Below, in pieces: positions 23,831 to 35,547 of a stretch of 64,000 bases of DNA. Below the pieces are notes generated by a model. The model was not told the DNA's origin, did no database searches, and saw nothing but the letters and a program-made list of their open reading frames with translations. Origin of the DNA: Solenopsis invicta (lineage: Eukaryota > Arthropoda > Insecta > Hymenoptera > Formicidae); contig NC_052678.1 of assembly GCF_016802725.1 (NCBI RefSeq), forward strand, positions 8,982,001 through 9,046,000, written 5' to 3'. Made by a program: the position numbers and the translations under genes. How positions within the stretch are numbered: the stretch's first letter is position 1; the number at the start of each line of letters is the position of its first letter.

Positions 23831-25546
23831 GTATGTATATGTATATATTTTTATATTGCAATAAATTAAATATTTGACAGCATACTTATCTTTATTATTT
23901 AAAATAACAATGTTCTTTTATCTACAGACTAATGAATATAGTTTTATTTTAACAGAACATGCAAAAGATGCCTTGGAGCTGTCTAAGATGCAGGAAACCA
24001 CAAGGCAAGTGGAATTACAGACCGAATTAAAAAAATATGAAGCCAGTATTGAACAATTTAAGACAGAACAAAAACGGGTGGAAGGTGATGAAAGAAGAAA
24101 AACTATGCAAGAAGAGACGAAGCAGCATCAAATGAGAGCACAATATCAAGATCAATTAGCTAGAAAGCGCTATGATGATCAATTGATGCAGCAGCAAAAG
24201 ATGAATGATGAAAACCTGAGAAGACAAGAGGAATCAGTAGCCAAACAAGAAGCCATGAGAAAAGCCACAATAGAGCATGAAATGGAACTGAGGCATAAGA
24301 ATGAGATGAGGAAACTGGAAGCGGAATTGAAGGCTAAAGCAAAGATTGACAGAGAAAACCAAGATCTCAATCTGGAACAGATTAGATTAAAAGCCTCGGA
24401 AAAGAGGGTTACCGTTTTAGAGTCAATAAAGTAATGAATCATTTTTTTTTTTTATTTGTGTACGTTTTTTTATAGTTATGTAAAATTAATTTCATAATTA
24501 TTGTATTTTTCAGAACAGCTGGCTCAGTATTAGGCTCGGGTGCCAAAGCCTTGTTGGAGGACTGGGATAAGATCCTCGCGGCCGCGGGTGGTCTGTCGCT
24601 TATAGCCTTCGGAATATACACTGCCAAGGGCTCGACCAGCGTGGCGGCGCGTTACGTCGAGTCCCGCTTAGGAAAACCGTCGTTGGTGCGCGAGACCTCG
24701 AGATTTTCGTTTCTCGACACCATTCAGCATCCTATTCAAGCGGTCAAGAATCTAAAGACTAAACAAACTGACGCGCTGGCCGGCGTGATCTTGGCGCCAA
24801 AGCTCGAGGAGAGATTGCGTGACATCGCGATAGCCACGAAGAATACGAAATACAATCGTGGTATGTATAGGAACATACTGATGCATGGTCCACCAGGTAC
24901 TGGCAAAACTATGTTCGCGAAAAAGCTCGCGGAACATTCGGGTATGGACTACGCGATTGTGACGGGCGGCGATTTAGCACCGCTGGGCAGAGACGGCGTC
25001 ACTTCTATTCACAAGGTGTTTGATTGGGCGTTGACGTCCCGCAAGGGACTGCTGCTGTTTATCGATGAAGCGGATGCGTTTCTGAGAAAACGCTCAAGCG
25101 AACATATCTCGGAAGATCTCCGGGCAATGTTGAACGCATTCCTGTATAGAACCGGCGAGCAGAGCAACAAGTTCATGTTGGTGCTCGCGTCGAACACGCC
25201 AGAGCAGTTCGACTGGGCAGTGAACGATCGGTTGGATGAAATGGTGGAGTTTCGTCTTCCGGGCCGCGAGGAACGCGAACGTCTGGTCCGTCTCTACTTC
25301 GACAAATTTGTTCTCCAACCGGCGATCGAGGGTAACAAAAGATTGAAAATCGCGCAATTTGACTATAGCTCATTGTGCACCAAGATGGCCGATCTGACAG
25401 AGGGAATGTCTGGTCGAGAGTTAGCGAAACTCGGAGTCACTTGGCAAGCAGCGGCCTATGCCTCAGAGGACGGTGTGTTGACGGAAAAAATGGTCATGGA
25501 CAGGTGTCTCGAGGCCATCAAGCAGCACAAACAGAAGGTGCTTTAA
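22436..25546 (+). CDS. ATAD3: ATAD3: mitochondrial inner-membrane AAA+ ATPase (3 coding exons)
   Basis: Coding exons are 22436-22646, 23956-24430 and 24514-25546, with GT-AG introns that join in frame to give 572 residues, normal for ATAD3. The protein anchors mtDNA nucleoids and supports mitochondrial membrane contacts, cristae and cholesterol transfer (family knowledge). Residues 1-50 begin MSWLFGY, the family signature, then a Pro/Gly-rich stretch. LERAATAAKDLERS leads into a long charged coiled coil (about 75-230) with RAQYQDQLARKRYDDQL. A hydrophobic segment follows (about 249-264, AAAGGLSLIAFGIY). The AAA+ domain has Walker A GPPGTGKT (354-361), Walker B LLLFIDEADAF with D413/E414, a sensor-1 region LASNTPEQ, and the arginine-finger region NDRLDE near 466. 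The upstream in-frame ATG at 22196 was rejected because the family N-terminus is MSWLFG. The promoter region is CpG-rich. Confidence 0.97.
23118..23565. mobile_element. AT-rich palindromic MITE-like element in ATAD3 intron 1
   Basis: GTGAAAAATTTTCT near 23118 is matched in inverted orientation (AGAAAATTTTTCAC) near 23563. The roughly 450 bp between them are very AT-rich and partly self-complementary (for example TCTAGAATTTTT and AATTCTAGAAAA). I see no open frame and no clear target duplication. It is inferred to be a non-autonomous element; the boundaries are approximate. Confidence 0.5.
23771..23848. repeat. Compound microsatellite (AAT)n-(AT)n-(GTAT)n
   Basis: Consecutive AAT, AT and ATGT/GTAT runs lie in ATAD3 intron 1, about 110 bp before exon 2. 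Confidence 0.95.
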
Positions 25547-28500
25547 TATTTAATATTGAGATTACAAAAACCATATAAAAAATTTATTTAACAGATATAA
25601 CGTTTTTTAGATAATACTATTTATATATACTTGATATTTACGAGGAATTCACCTCGCATCTTTTTCGCATTGCAGGTACAATGGCAGAGTGAACAGGAAA
25701 AGCAGGAGTCGAAGTCGATATACGCAACGGAAGACGACCGTTCAAGAACTCCGGCAACAGAGCCGTGTCCCGGAAGCACGATAGCTCCAGCCTAGATAAT
25801 TGAAAACATTGGAATTGTTAATAATCTTTGATAGTCAGGCTAATGGCGAAGCTAGTGCTAAGGGTGGAGAAGAGTACAAATGCCGCTCGGAAATTGAACA
25901 GCGGATCTTTGTATTTGATATAATACGCGAACGGGTTCGCGGAGCTCGACGAGTCACAAATGTCACTTGTTACAAATGTACATTTATCTAGGGTAATTAA
26001 ATTGTAATTCTACCATGACGTTTCATCATCCTTTGTAATTCATTTCTTACCTTCATGGAAGTACAATGTTCGATCGTAAATTATGTGGATAATTTTTTTG
26101 AAGAAACGAGATGAAGTCGTTAATTTATTAAGTGTTTATTGTAGAAAAAAATAACACGACGGGGGTATCGAAGTTTTTGCAGTCATAACAAAATGACTAT
26201 CGTAATGACAGCCAGACGATCCACCTTTGAATTCGCCCAAAAAACTTTGAAACTTCACTAAATTAATTCTTATCTCGAAGTCTGCAATAATTTAGATTAT
26301 TCAAAATGTTAACAAGAGACGTTAACAATATTTTATGGCAAATAATATTTGGTAGCAAAAACAATTTCGTTATTCGAGAAAAAAAAATACGAGACAAAAT
26401 ACAGGAAATGTTGCAAGAGTGTGCGGTTGATATCATTAGTGATTATTTTCACATTTTGCGCCGAGCAAAAAATAAAGCGGATTCAACGAATTTGTAAAAA
26501 GAGTCACAGGAGATCACAGTGCGTAAATCCTTCTGTCAATTTTATCTACGTCTTCCTTGCTCTTCGGAGAGAGATATCGCTAGTAGATATTTTGACGAAT
26601 TTGTAAAAGGCGATAACGCATAAAATCGTGTTAAAAATTAGAGAGAATTATCAGCAGGCTTTTCGTAAATCTTTTCACGACGAATTTATTATTACCGTCG
26701 GGCTCCCGGGCTTATCATCAGAACTGGTGGCATTACGACACCCGATTTTTTGCATTTTGTTATACGTGCGAATCAGCGGACACGTTTCTTCGGGTGGGCT
26801 TGGCCGGCCCCGACCGAGATCTCGCCACTTTTGCGTAATCGCGTGCACGCGACCAGATAAGAATGGCACCGTTTATCATTACGGCGCGCCATTAAGGACC
26901 ATGGAGGGAACTACGCGGCGTAGGGGGATGACGCGGGTGAAGAGGCCATCCGCCAGTCATAACACAATACTTCACGATAGAAAAAACGAATAGACGTGTC
27001 AAACAATTAGCACGCGTCGAAAAAAAACATTCATGTACATACACAGAATTATATGACGTTTATTATTTATTTATTGAAGTAATCATTGAGCGAGAGTGTA
27101 CAAAGAAAAAGCCTCCGAAGGAGAGTGACTCTATAAAGCGATCAAGGTGGATTTGAGAAAAAAGTCGAGACATTAAAAAAATAACATGATTGTATTTTTT
27201 TGTTTCATCAAAATATAGTTTTTTAGTTATTTTTATATCAAATATTTTGTGTAAATATTTTAAAAACAAATTAATATAAAAATTATAAAAACGATAAACT
27301 GGAATAGTATAAAATTAAATCACGTAAATTGAAACTGAGAAACATTGAAATATTTACAGAATAATATAATAAACTTATTTTTAGCATTTTCTAATTATAT
27401 ATATTATATACAAAAATTAAGATAAATTTGAGTTATTTTTGAAAAAATCTGCAATAAAAAAAGTTAAAATTAACTTTTAATTTACTTTAATCTTAACGCA
27501 ACTTTTAACTAGTTAGTTTTTATTCATGTAACTTTTAACGTAATTACATTACTTTTGTATACCATTAACTTTAATTTAAAAAAATTTTAAGTATTTAACT
27601 CTGATATTTATGTAGCCATTATTAATAGTGATGAGATTAAGTACCTTACAAGTAGTCAGTGTTCAAACCTTGAACTCCCTCACTCCCTCACTGACGAGAA
27701 TATATTTTGGAAATAAATATGTTTGGCAGTCTTTAATATCAAGACGCCGCCACATCAATGGAAACTTAATCGAACAAGTTATAAACATAGGAAAGATACG
27801 TTTCTTAGAAGTCATTAATCATTCTAACATGCGAAATTGTGAAATCTATAGTTTATATAAGTCCTATTATCTATATCATGGCAGACTGTACTTTATACTT
27901 TTAGATCTTGTGAAAAAATTGTTATATTTTAATAGTACAAATTTTCACAAGATTTTCGCTGACATATTAGATGTCAAGCAAAATTTTCTTGACTTGGTGA
28001 CATCCTTGGAATGTTACTTTTTCGATGGATTTTACCCTTTCGACATTATTCTTTCACGTGTTTAACGCATGAATCTATAAACGATAGACAAAACAATTTA
28101 CATTAAAATTAAACCGATGTTTCTCATACTGCATACACTTATTATGATGCAAATCGTTATATAATTATACAACTGTATCGCTATATAATTATATAATTAC
28201 GTAACTTTGCAAATAACGCAGCTCTTTTTTTATGACATGCAATTATTGTTACTAAGAACTTTGTATTGCCAGGTAGTTTTTTAGTACAAAAAAAAAGAGG
28301 AAATGAGTTGCATTTTTGCAACAAAAGAAATATAAAATACTCGGTCGAACGAAGAGATTATTTAGACGTTTGTTGTTGTGTCTTCCGGGATTTTTTCATC
28401 CATTTCGTTCCCCTTGTGTATGTACGCGTAACCGTGAGCCTTGAGCCTTCCACTCGACTTCTATGGGCGGGAAGATATCTGGAATCATGTTTTTTCTCGT

Positions 28501-29200
28501 CTGGAGGCGATAAAATGTGTCGTACGATCCCCCAACCGGCGCAGCCTTCAATTTTACTCTCGCGCGATAATGAATCGGATGACACGCGCTGTGTCCATCA
28601 TACTCACGGGTGCGGGTGCGAAGATATAAGTCCTCCTCCCCTTTTTGTTTCCCTCTCTTTCACTCTTTCTTTGTTTTTATCTTGAACGCGCGCAATTGTG
28701 CAGATGCAGCGGGTAAAGGGTTATTGAACAACCCATGATACTCAGATTAGCAACGACCTTGGCAGTGATCATCAATCTGATTCTTTCTAATTTTACTTTT
28801 TCTTCGGCTCTTCCTCTGAATACTCTTCAAGCTATTTCGAAATGTTGTTCGAAGTGTTGTTCAGGAATTGACCCAAAATAAAATGTCAACTCTCATGACG
28901 CTTCTTCGATAAGGATGATTTAAACGATACAAGATATGTCCGAAGAAAGACAAAGAGAGACATTTTTCAGAACATTTATTGGGATAAACGCATAGATGTT
29001 CAGGTATATTTTACGTCACTGATATCCGAGTACCTGCGAAGAAGAGCGAGGTAGCGGAGATAGCGAGAACCCAAAGAGCTAATCATCTCTGAACTCGCCG
29101 TATCGAACTATATATCGGAGGTGTTGGCCATTAGAGGTCATCGCCACATGGCAGGGTTATCGTCAGATTTTAAAAAAGGCGGGGAGGTTTTTGTACGCGG
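25547..29200. other. ATAD3 3' flank and intergenic DNA, no further gene supported
   Basis: The ATAD3 3' UTR probably extends from 25547. A pyrimidine-rich acceptor-like TTTTTCGCATTGCAG ends at 25676. The region holds a dispersed AT-rich repeat (see 27440-27612) and an isolated 145-codon frame at 27628-28065 that is AT-rich and matches nothing I recognise. A GC-richer block at about 26690-26930 shows no family motif. I would not annotate a gene here. Confidence 0.5.
27440..27612 (+). repeat. Dispersed AT-rich TAACTTTTAACT repeat, copy 1 (partial)
   Basis: This shares an extended match with 60540-60703, including TAACTTTTAACTRGTTAG, then CATGTAACTTTT and a terminal AACTCTGAT/CAATCCTGAT. The same family is found inverted at 36342-36824. 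The left part is not clear, so it may be truncated. Confidence 0.7.
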
Positions 29201-29484
29201 TCAGCGTGGCTCAATCGACCAGTTCGTTGAAAACGTCGTACGTCGACGGTGATGCTCGATTTATCTGTTGAGTCCGATCGAGATTTCCATTCAACCGCGT
29301 CGGAGAGTCCAAACGTTTGACTTCGACGGAGAGTGGCTAGGCCAACGACTTTGGTTTAGGCGACAACTTTTTGAGAGAGTCAATTTAAGCGAGCTCTGAT
29401 CCTCGACGAAGGTTCGGAGTGTGACTGTTAGCTTGGTCTATCGAAGCGACTGTCGTTTCTTTTACCAATTTTATACCGATCGGC
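29201..29484 (+). promoter_or_regulatory. Probable 5' UTR/promoter region of the first SCARB gene
   Basis: About 280 bp of GC-richer, CpG-containing sequence lie immediately before the start codon, in contrast to the AT-rich flanks. No TATA box or initiator can be assigned with confidence. The assignment rests on position and composition only. Confidence 0.35.
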
Positions 29485-31625
29485 ATGACGATCTCGGTGA
29501 CCGAAACCGCCCTGGAGAAAGAAGCGATCGGACGATGTGCCCGGCCCAGCCGTCGTCTTCGCGTCTGGCTCGCCTGGATCTATTGCGTTATTTTCCTGAT
29601 CAGCTCCGCCGCCTTCTATGCGTTGTGGTACACGGATGCGTTCGATGACTACGTGCTGTCACAATTGAAACTGCGCAACGGCACCCACTCCTTCAAGTGG
29701 TGGATGTATCCACCCAACAAAACGAAATTTAAGATCTACATCTTCAATTACACAAACTGGAACGAGTTCGAGGCGGGCAAGGCGAGCAAGCTGCACGTCC
29801 AGGAAATCGGCCCCTACATATACAACGCGCCAATGAATCGTACGAACGTGGAGTTGCACGACAACGGCACAGTCACCTTCCAAACCAAGACGGCTTTCGA
29901 ATGGATAGGCGGCCGATTCGACAACGATACCGTCCTGGTGCCAAACGTGCCGTTGATGTTCGCCACTGCGTACGTCCGGGACCTGAGCTTCGCGGTGCGA
30001 TTCGTCACTAACACGGTGCTGTCGACCCTGCAGGAGGAGCCGTTCATCAAAGAGACTGTCAATGGTTTTCTGTGGGGATACGACACTCAGCTCTTTCACA
30101 TGGCCAAGCCGCTAATGATGCTCGAGCAGAACATACCTTTTGAAAAATTTGGCCTGATGGCTGGGGTACGTGATTATAAGTATTACAAAAGGAATTTTAT
30201 TGTTGCGTCAAAGAGAGATTACGTTTTTTCGGATACTGATCCAGGAAGAAATAATAAATAATAGACGTCTAATCGATTCGTTTGCTCTCCTTGGGGATGG
30301 GACAATACAGTACAATCTTTCAGTCGAAATTAATGTGGGAAATGCACATTGTTCTTACAGAAACCAGGTATCGATGCGGATCGCATCACGATACATACGG
30401 GAACGCGAGGCATGGAAAATTTTGGCGTGATTGACCGCGTGAATGGGATGGATAGAGGGCACATTTGGGATGACGAACAATGCGATAAAATGGGAGGCAC
30501 CTTGGGCGACATGTTCCCACCTCATTTAACAAAGGACACGAGCAAACCCCTCTATGTATATATTAAAGAGTTTTGCACGAAACTACCTTTCCACTTTACC
30601 GAACATACGACCACCTATGGCATACCTTCTCTAAGGTAAGTAAAGAAGTTAAATATCTTTTGCGCATTGATGTGTTATAATTCAATTTTAAATAATTATA
30701 ATTATAAAGAAATGTTGAAATTATATGAATTGTAGCTTTTCGTACTGGAAGATAATGAACTGATTGAAGGTTACACGTGTAATTTTTTCTTTCGTCATAG
30801 ATATAAATTCAGCCCCGAAGTGTTTAACTTTACGGACAAGCAAAACGAGTGCTACTGCAGGAAAGTACACGGCACGAGAGTCTGCCCGCCTTCGGGACTC
30901 TTCAACATATCCACGTGCGCTTTCGGCGTACCCTTGCTCTCGTCGTTCCCACATTTTTATGGCGCCGACAAGTCCCTGCTGGAGCAAATAGACGGTTTGA
31001 ATCCTCGAAAGGAAGATCACGAAACTTATGTAGATCTACATCCGGTATGTATAATTAAACTTTAACTATTGTTACAATTAAATATTTAGGCTAGATAATA
31101 AGTTGCATCTAAACTATTGTAATTAGAATCTCACGACTCCCTCTGGCTCTCAGTTTTATTTCAAGAATTAATTTTATTATAATTTATTTTAAAAAATTGG
31201 GAAGCAAAACGTCATTCACTATCTTTTGCTATTTTTTTTATCGAGAGAACAAATAAAAAAACAAGTTACATTTCCATTCTTAGCGCATAGCGGTTCCTAT
31301 GCGCGGCTGGTTGAGGCTTCAAGTGAACGTGGAAGTGCGACGGGCGATCGGCGTGCCGTTTCTCGGGAATCTGAAGGATGGCATGATCCTTCCACTTTTC
31401 TGGGTCGAGTCCGGAGCAGACGAGGTTTCGGAAGAAATATTGGAGGTCTTCGAGGACACGCATTTCACGGTGGCCAACGTGGAGATGGCTTTGCAATGGG
31501 GCAGTCTAATAACGGTAATACTCTCCTTGAGTGCCATGATTGTCTGCTTTTGGAAATGTCGCATGGAACAGAACATGGTTCTCCAAAGGACAACGTTCAT
31601 TCACAACAACCTTTACGAGGTCTGA
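29485..31625 (+). CDS. CD36-family scavenger receptor class B (complete, 4 exons)
   Basis: Coding exons are 29485-30165, 30361-30635, 30801-31044 and 31284-31625. All introns are GT-AG and the phases fit, giving 513 residues, the usual CD36-family length. The family binds and moves lipids, carotenoids, pheromone ligands or modified lipoproteins at plasma or endosomal membranes. The topology is visible: a short cytoplasmic N-terminus, a transmembrane segment at about 28-48 (WLAWIYCVIFLISSAAFYAL), a large ectodomain, a second transmembrane segment near 475-495 (SLITVILSLSAMIVCFW), and a short tail. The ectodomain shows FKWWMYPPNKTKFKIYIFNYTN, QEIGPYIYN, VPNVPLM and GVIDRVNGMD. It has the six conserved cysteines (EQC, EFC, NECYC, RVC, STC) and many N-glycosylation sites. 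ATG 29485 gives a normal N-terminus. The ligand and the exact Drosophila orthologue are not deducible. It converges on the next gene. Confidence 0.95.
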
Positions 31626-32069
31626 TCGGAAACCGCTCGAAAAGAAGAAACGAACGAACGGAGACCGGCGATCCGTCCAGAAAGACAAAAAAAAAAAAGA
31701 ATTCCGAGGTAATGTCGATGTCCGAAAAATATAAGGTCTAATTTTTTGGATGTTTCGAACTTTTTTTAATCGTGATCGAGTCGACATTTAGCTTGAAACA
31801 GAGGATGCGAATCGTAAAGTTACACAAGAGAACGAATTTGCATAGTCAAATGGAGCTCGGTAATGTGAATGATCATTGTTGTGCAATGAGAGTAATATAC
31901 GTAATTAGCAAGGTAAGCTAAGCATTTTAATGCACGCTGAGGGAATCCGCAGAATTAATAGATCTCTCGAAGATAAAAATTCTAAAGATGCTCGTTCGCA
32001 TTTGAAATATTTTAACAACTTTGCGGTTTAACGAAGCGTTTACCAAGCAACTTTATTTTGGATTTTATG

Positions 32070-32075
32070 AATAAA
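32070..32075 (+). terminator. Possible poly(A) signal AATAAA for the first SCARB gene
   Basis: A canonical AATAAA lies 445 bp after the stop codon, within AT-rich sequence. It is a candidate only; the hexamer is common by chance in this DNA. Confidence 0.3.
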
Positions 32076-32755
32076 CGGGGACGATACTTTTATTTTAAAA
32101 GAATTAAGAAGCATCTCCTTCTTAGTCGCTCGTCGTGAAATTATTTAAGACCGCGGGTGTTAAACAATCAATCCGGCGAGAGCAGGATCTTAAAGGAATG
32201 TCAATGGACCAGCAAAGATTTCTTTTATAAATTGACGGACCGTTGTTGCACCGTGAGAACGAGACAGAGTAAACACGCCCGCAACGCGGCCAAAACCTGT
32301 GATCGAGCACTTTAGTGCATCGGGAATAACATGCAATTACGCCGACGACGGTTGCAATCCGCGTCGACGGTCGTGGCATTCACGCATCTCGCCATGTTAT
32401 TACCTGACGGTGTCGCCGACCGCGACACGGTGTGTTACGTCGCGCCGTAATGAACGACCTGTACTTAATTAAGCGATAATGCGCACACACGCGCGACAGT
32501 ACGTATTACATACGACCGTTCGTTAAATAAGTTCGCTGTCTTGACGGCGAGATTCGATGTAAGCTGTTTTAATGTAGAATGTAAGACTTATCTCACTCTG
32601 GGGCCCACAAGATTTATTGGTGTGCGCGGGTATCTTCTTTTTTTTTTTTAATAAGGAAAGCTACCCAACTCGGAAAAAATTATGAAACTATAACAATACC
32701 TATAGCGGATAGCTTGTAATAAAGTATTCTTTTAATTGCTACCACAAATTTATCT

Positions 32756-32947
32756 AGAAGAGGTAAAATCGAGCCGTGAAAATTGGTCCATTTTTCATTT
32801 TTGTTTCAAAAAGAGATAAAACAAAATTTAAAAAAAGAGAAAATTTATTTCCTTTAATGATTTTTTAATTAAAAAAGAAAACGTAATTGTTTAATAATAA
32901 AAAAAACTAAAAATAGGCCAATTTTCAGGAATTAATTTTATCCTTCT
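32756..32947. mobile_element. Palindromic MITE with about 38-bp imperfect inverted ends
   Basis: The left end AGAAGAGGTAAAATC followed by GAAAATTGGTCCATTTTT pairs with the right end AAAAATAGGCCAATTTTC and GATTTTATCCTTCT-like sequence. This gives terminal arms of about 38 bp at roughly 70 percent match, with an AT-rich centre and no open frame. The target duplication is not clear. Confidence 0.6.
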
Positions 32948-34206
32948 GTGTGAAAAATATTGTTTATTACATATCAAGATGTTCTCTGTGTATCATTAAG
33001 TGTTTATTTTATAATTTGCTGAATATTCGAGTTGGAAAAACCTTCCTTCACAAGTCTAAATACGGAGAAAAGTGACGCGAGTTCTCCGTCAAGATTCTAC
33101 GTACTTGATATTGTACACATATATGTAAGAAATCATACGGCATGCGTGCCGTTATCTTTCATCGTATTACGCTAGCTGAAAAAAAAAGTTCAATTTTAAT
33201 ACAACACACAGTAGATATTTATTCTTTTAGCATTTATACAGCCATACGACGAATCTTTCCTTACTTACCTCACTTCGCAGGTGCTTCGCAATTTTTCATC
33301 TCATGCCGCACTTCGGGCATTTATCTCTCCAGTATAACCGATTGTAAATCATGTAAATTGTTCGTTTGATTTATCGTTAACTCGTCTACATACGCACATT
33401 AACATTTCGATAACCCCTGCAACACGTGACGATATGCTACGAGAAATGAAGCAAACTCTTAATTCGTCGGAAAAATTTGTATGTGTGTGTGTTTTCGTAT
33501 CTGCATACGCACACGCATACGCACGCAACACATATCGTAGACGATAAACGCATAATATGCTGCACGTAATAACATCTGTGTCGCAACGCGATATGACGGG
33601 AGTGACGTGTGGGAGTGGAATGAACATCAAATCAATCTCAATCGTCACAAAATTAATTCTATCTCATATATTTTCCTCATTTCTCCTGCGTTCACCTCTC
33701 GAACGAGTCCTTAATCCTCCCCCCGTTCCTCGTCGCGAGAGGAACGAGAAAAGGAGAAAGAAAATTCGAAAACACTTGGAAAAATTCTCAGGACGAAAGA
33801 GAAGAGATACATAAGAATAAGACGTGAGCAATAAGTAAAAGGTGAGAGTTCCTATTCCTTTCTCTCCTTCTCTTTCTTACAGATCTGGAATTTATATTAA
33901 AATATCAAGTTGTTATAAAAGATTCATCAAAATATAGTAGGAAACATAATTTCAGCAAAATAGAAGCGCAACTATGCAACACGGGACGGTAACAAGTTTT
34001 CCATTCTCTTTTCAAGGCACTTAAGTTTTATAATTTCATTTACATAATACGAAATTTGATGGGAAAATTGACAAATCTTTTGCAACAAGCTGATAAATTG
34101 TCTTTCTTACAGAGTTTACGCGCGTGATTTTTGAGTTAGTAAAATTGAGAAAGAATATAATTATACACCTACATAACGATTACACTGACACCAATAACCA
34201 GATTTT

Positions 34207-34224
34207 TCGTGCGCGCGCGCGCGC
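34207..34224. repeat. Alternating CG tract
   Basis: An alternating GC run (GCGCGCGCGCGCGCGCG) lies in AT-rich surroundings. Such tracts can adopt Z-DNA; no function is shown. Confidence 0.85.
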
Positions 34225-35396
34225 GATTCGTTCGATCTTTTGATTTTTATCATACAAAAGTAATTTCTTTATTAAATCTAATTAAAATCTACGTCTACTA
34301 ATATTACTTATAATAATACATGTACAAACGAATAACGAGAAATAGTACATTCTTGGTAATTACAATCGGTAGATGACAACGACGGTCAGATTTTATTTTC
34401 TATGTACAGAAAAAGAGATTTCTGTCGTTCCGCTGTTGCTGCGTCTCGATTACACAAACTACTCGTCGCAAACACGCTCGTGCAATCCAAATTGAAGTCG
34501 TGTACGAAGCTTGACCTCGGGACGGAACGTTACAGACTGAATATTAATTTTATCTTTGATCCTTACGTCAGTATTCGCCGTGATAATTGCTGCGCGCGAT
34601 TAAAACGGCGATCCTTGAGGATCGATTCGATCGTGTGGAGCAAGGAGCAATCCATTATAAATATTAATAGTTCTGATAAAAAGAACGGCATCATCACATT
34701 TATTTCAATCGCCGAACGCTTCGAAACAATAATTTCGCTTCAATTTTCTATTTCCGTGCAGTATCGCAAGAAAATATTGTAGGATAACTAGTTCGTCGAA
34801 TAGTTTACGGTTATTCTGTGTATAGTAAAAGAATATTGAATAGATATATAAAGATAATATAAATGAGACTCTATCGATCGATTGAGAAGTCAACAGTGGA
34901 AGAGATTAATAAACAAAGCGCGATGTTTTCGTTGCGAGAGAGCCTTGACTTTAACGTTGGCAGATATTTCAAAGCGTATTTTTTTTTAGATGAATTAGCT
35001 CGTTCACAGAGGAACGATCAGTCGATATTTAAATGTTGTGCAATAAAATGCCAAATGTCGAATATCCTCCCGCTCCACAGATCTCGAAAGCCATCGCCAG
35101 CCGCCGCTCACGATAATTAATTTGTACTCGCGCTACTATTAGCATCGTCTGACAAAATACCATCCCGAGAAGAAACATACGTAACATAAATAAATCTAAC
35201 GTATCGGCCGTCCGCGAGATAGCGATAAGAAAATTCACGTCGCGGCGGACGAGCCTCTCCCTCCCCTTCCTCTCTTCCCCCTTTCTTCACGCTCTCGCGA
35301 GTCTCGATCGCGAAACAAAGAAATCGAGACGGAGTGCTCGAGAATGTGCTCGTAGTTCCGCCCCGCGAGTTTCGCGCGCGCTACCCCCTCGCGAGG

Positions 35397-35526
35397 ACTT
35401 GTACGATAATCTTACTTATGTTATAGAGAGGCGACGGGCATGTGCTTTATATCTCGATTAGGGATCGAGATATAAAGCACATGCCCGTCGCCTCTCTATA
35501 ACTTAAAGTAAAATTATCGTACAAGT
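35397..35526 (-). other. 62-bp near-perfect hairpin in the 3' UTR of the second SCARB gene
   Basis: Arms 35397-35458 and 35464-35526 are reverse complements over about 62 bp, with a 5-base loop and only a few differences confined to one 10-base stretch near 35411-35420. The inner 38 bp pair perfectly. On the minus (sense) strand it begins 21 bases after the stop codon of the receptor gene, so it should be in the mRNA 3' UTR. It could be an RNA hairpin, a small-RNA precursor, an inverted duplication, or in the worst case a fold-back artefact; the arm differences argue against a simple artefact. Confidence 0.85.
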
Positions 35527-35547
35527 TTAAGCGATCGAGACTAGACT

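Larger units (their letters stand above)
31626..35396. other. Convergent intergenic region between the two SCARB genes
   Basis: It contains the 3' UTR of the first gene, a palindromic MITE at 32756-32947, a short CG dinucleotide tract near 34207-34224, and pyrimidine- or purine-rich stretches. Short open frames here (up to 126 codons, 34402-34782) have no recognisable domain. Confidence 0.55.

Noticed and set aside
27628..28065. 145-codon open frame
   Set aside because: AT-rich, Leu/Ile/Tyr/Phe-heavy product, no motif, no splice context, and it contains a small inverted repeat. Treated as chance.
34402..34782. 126-codon open frame between the SCARB genes
   Set aside because: No recognisable motif and ordinary non-coding composition.
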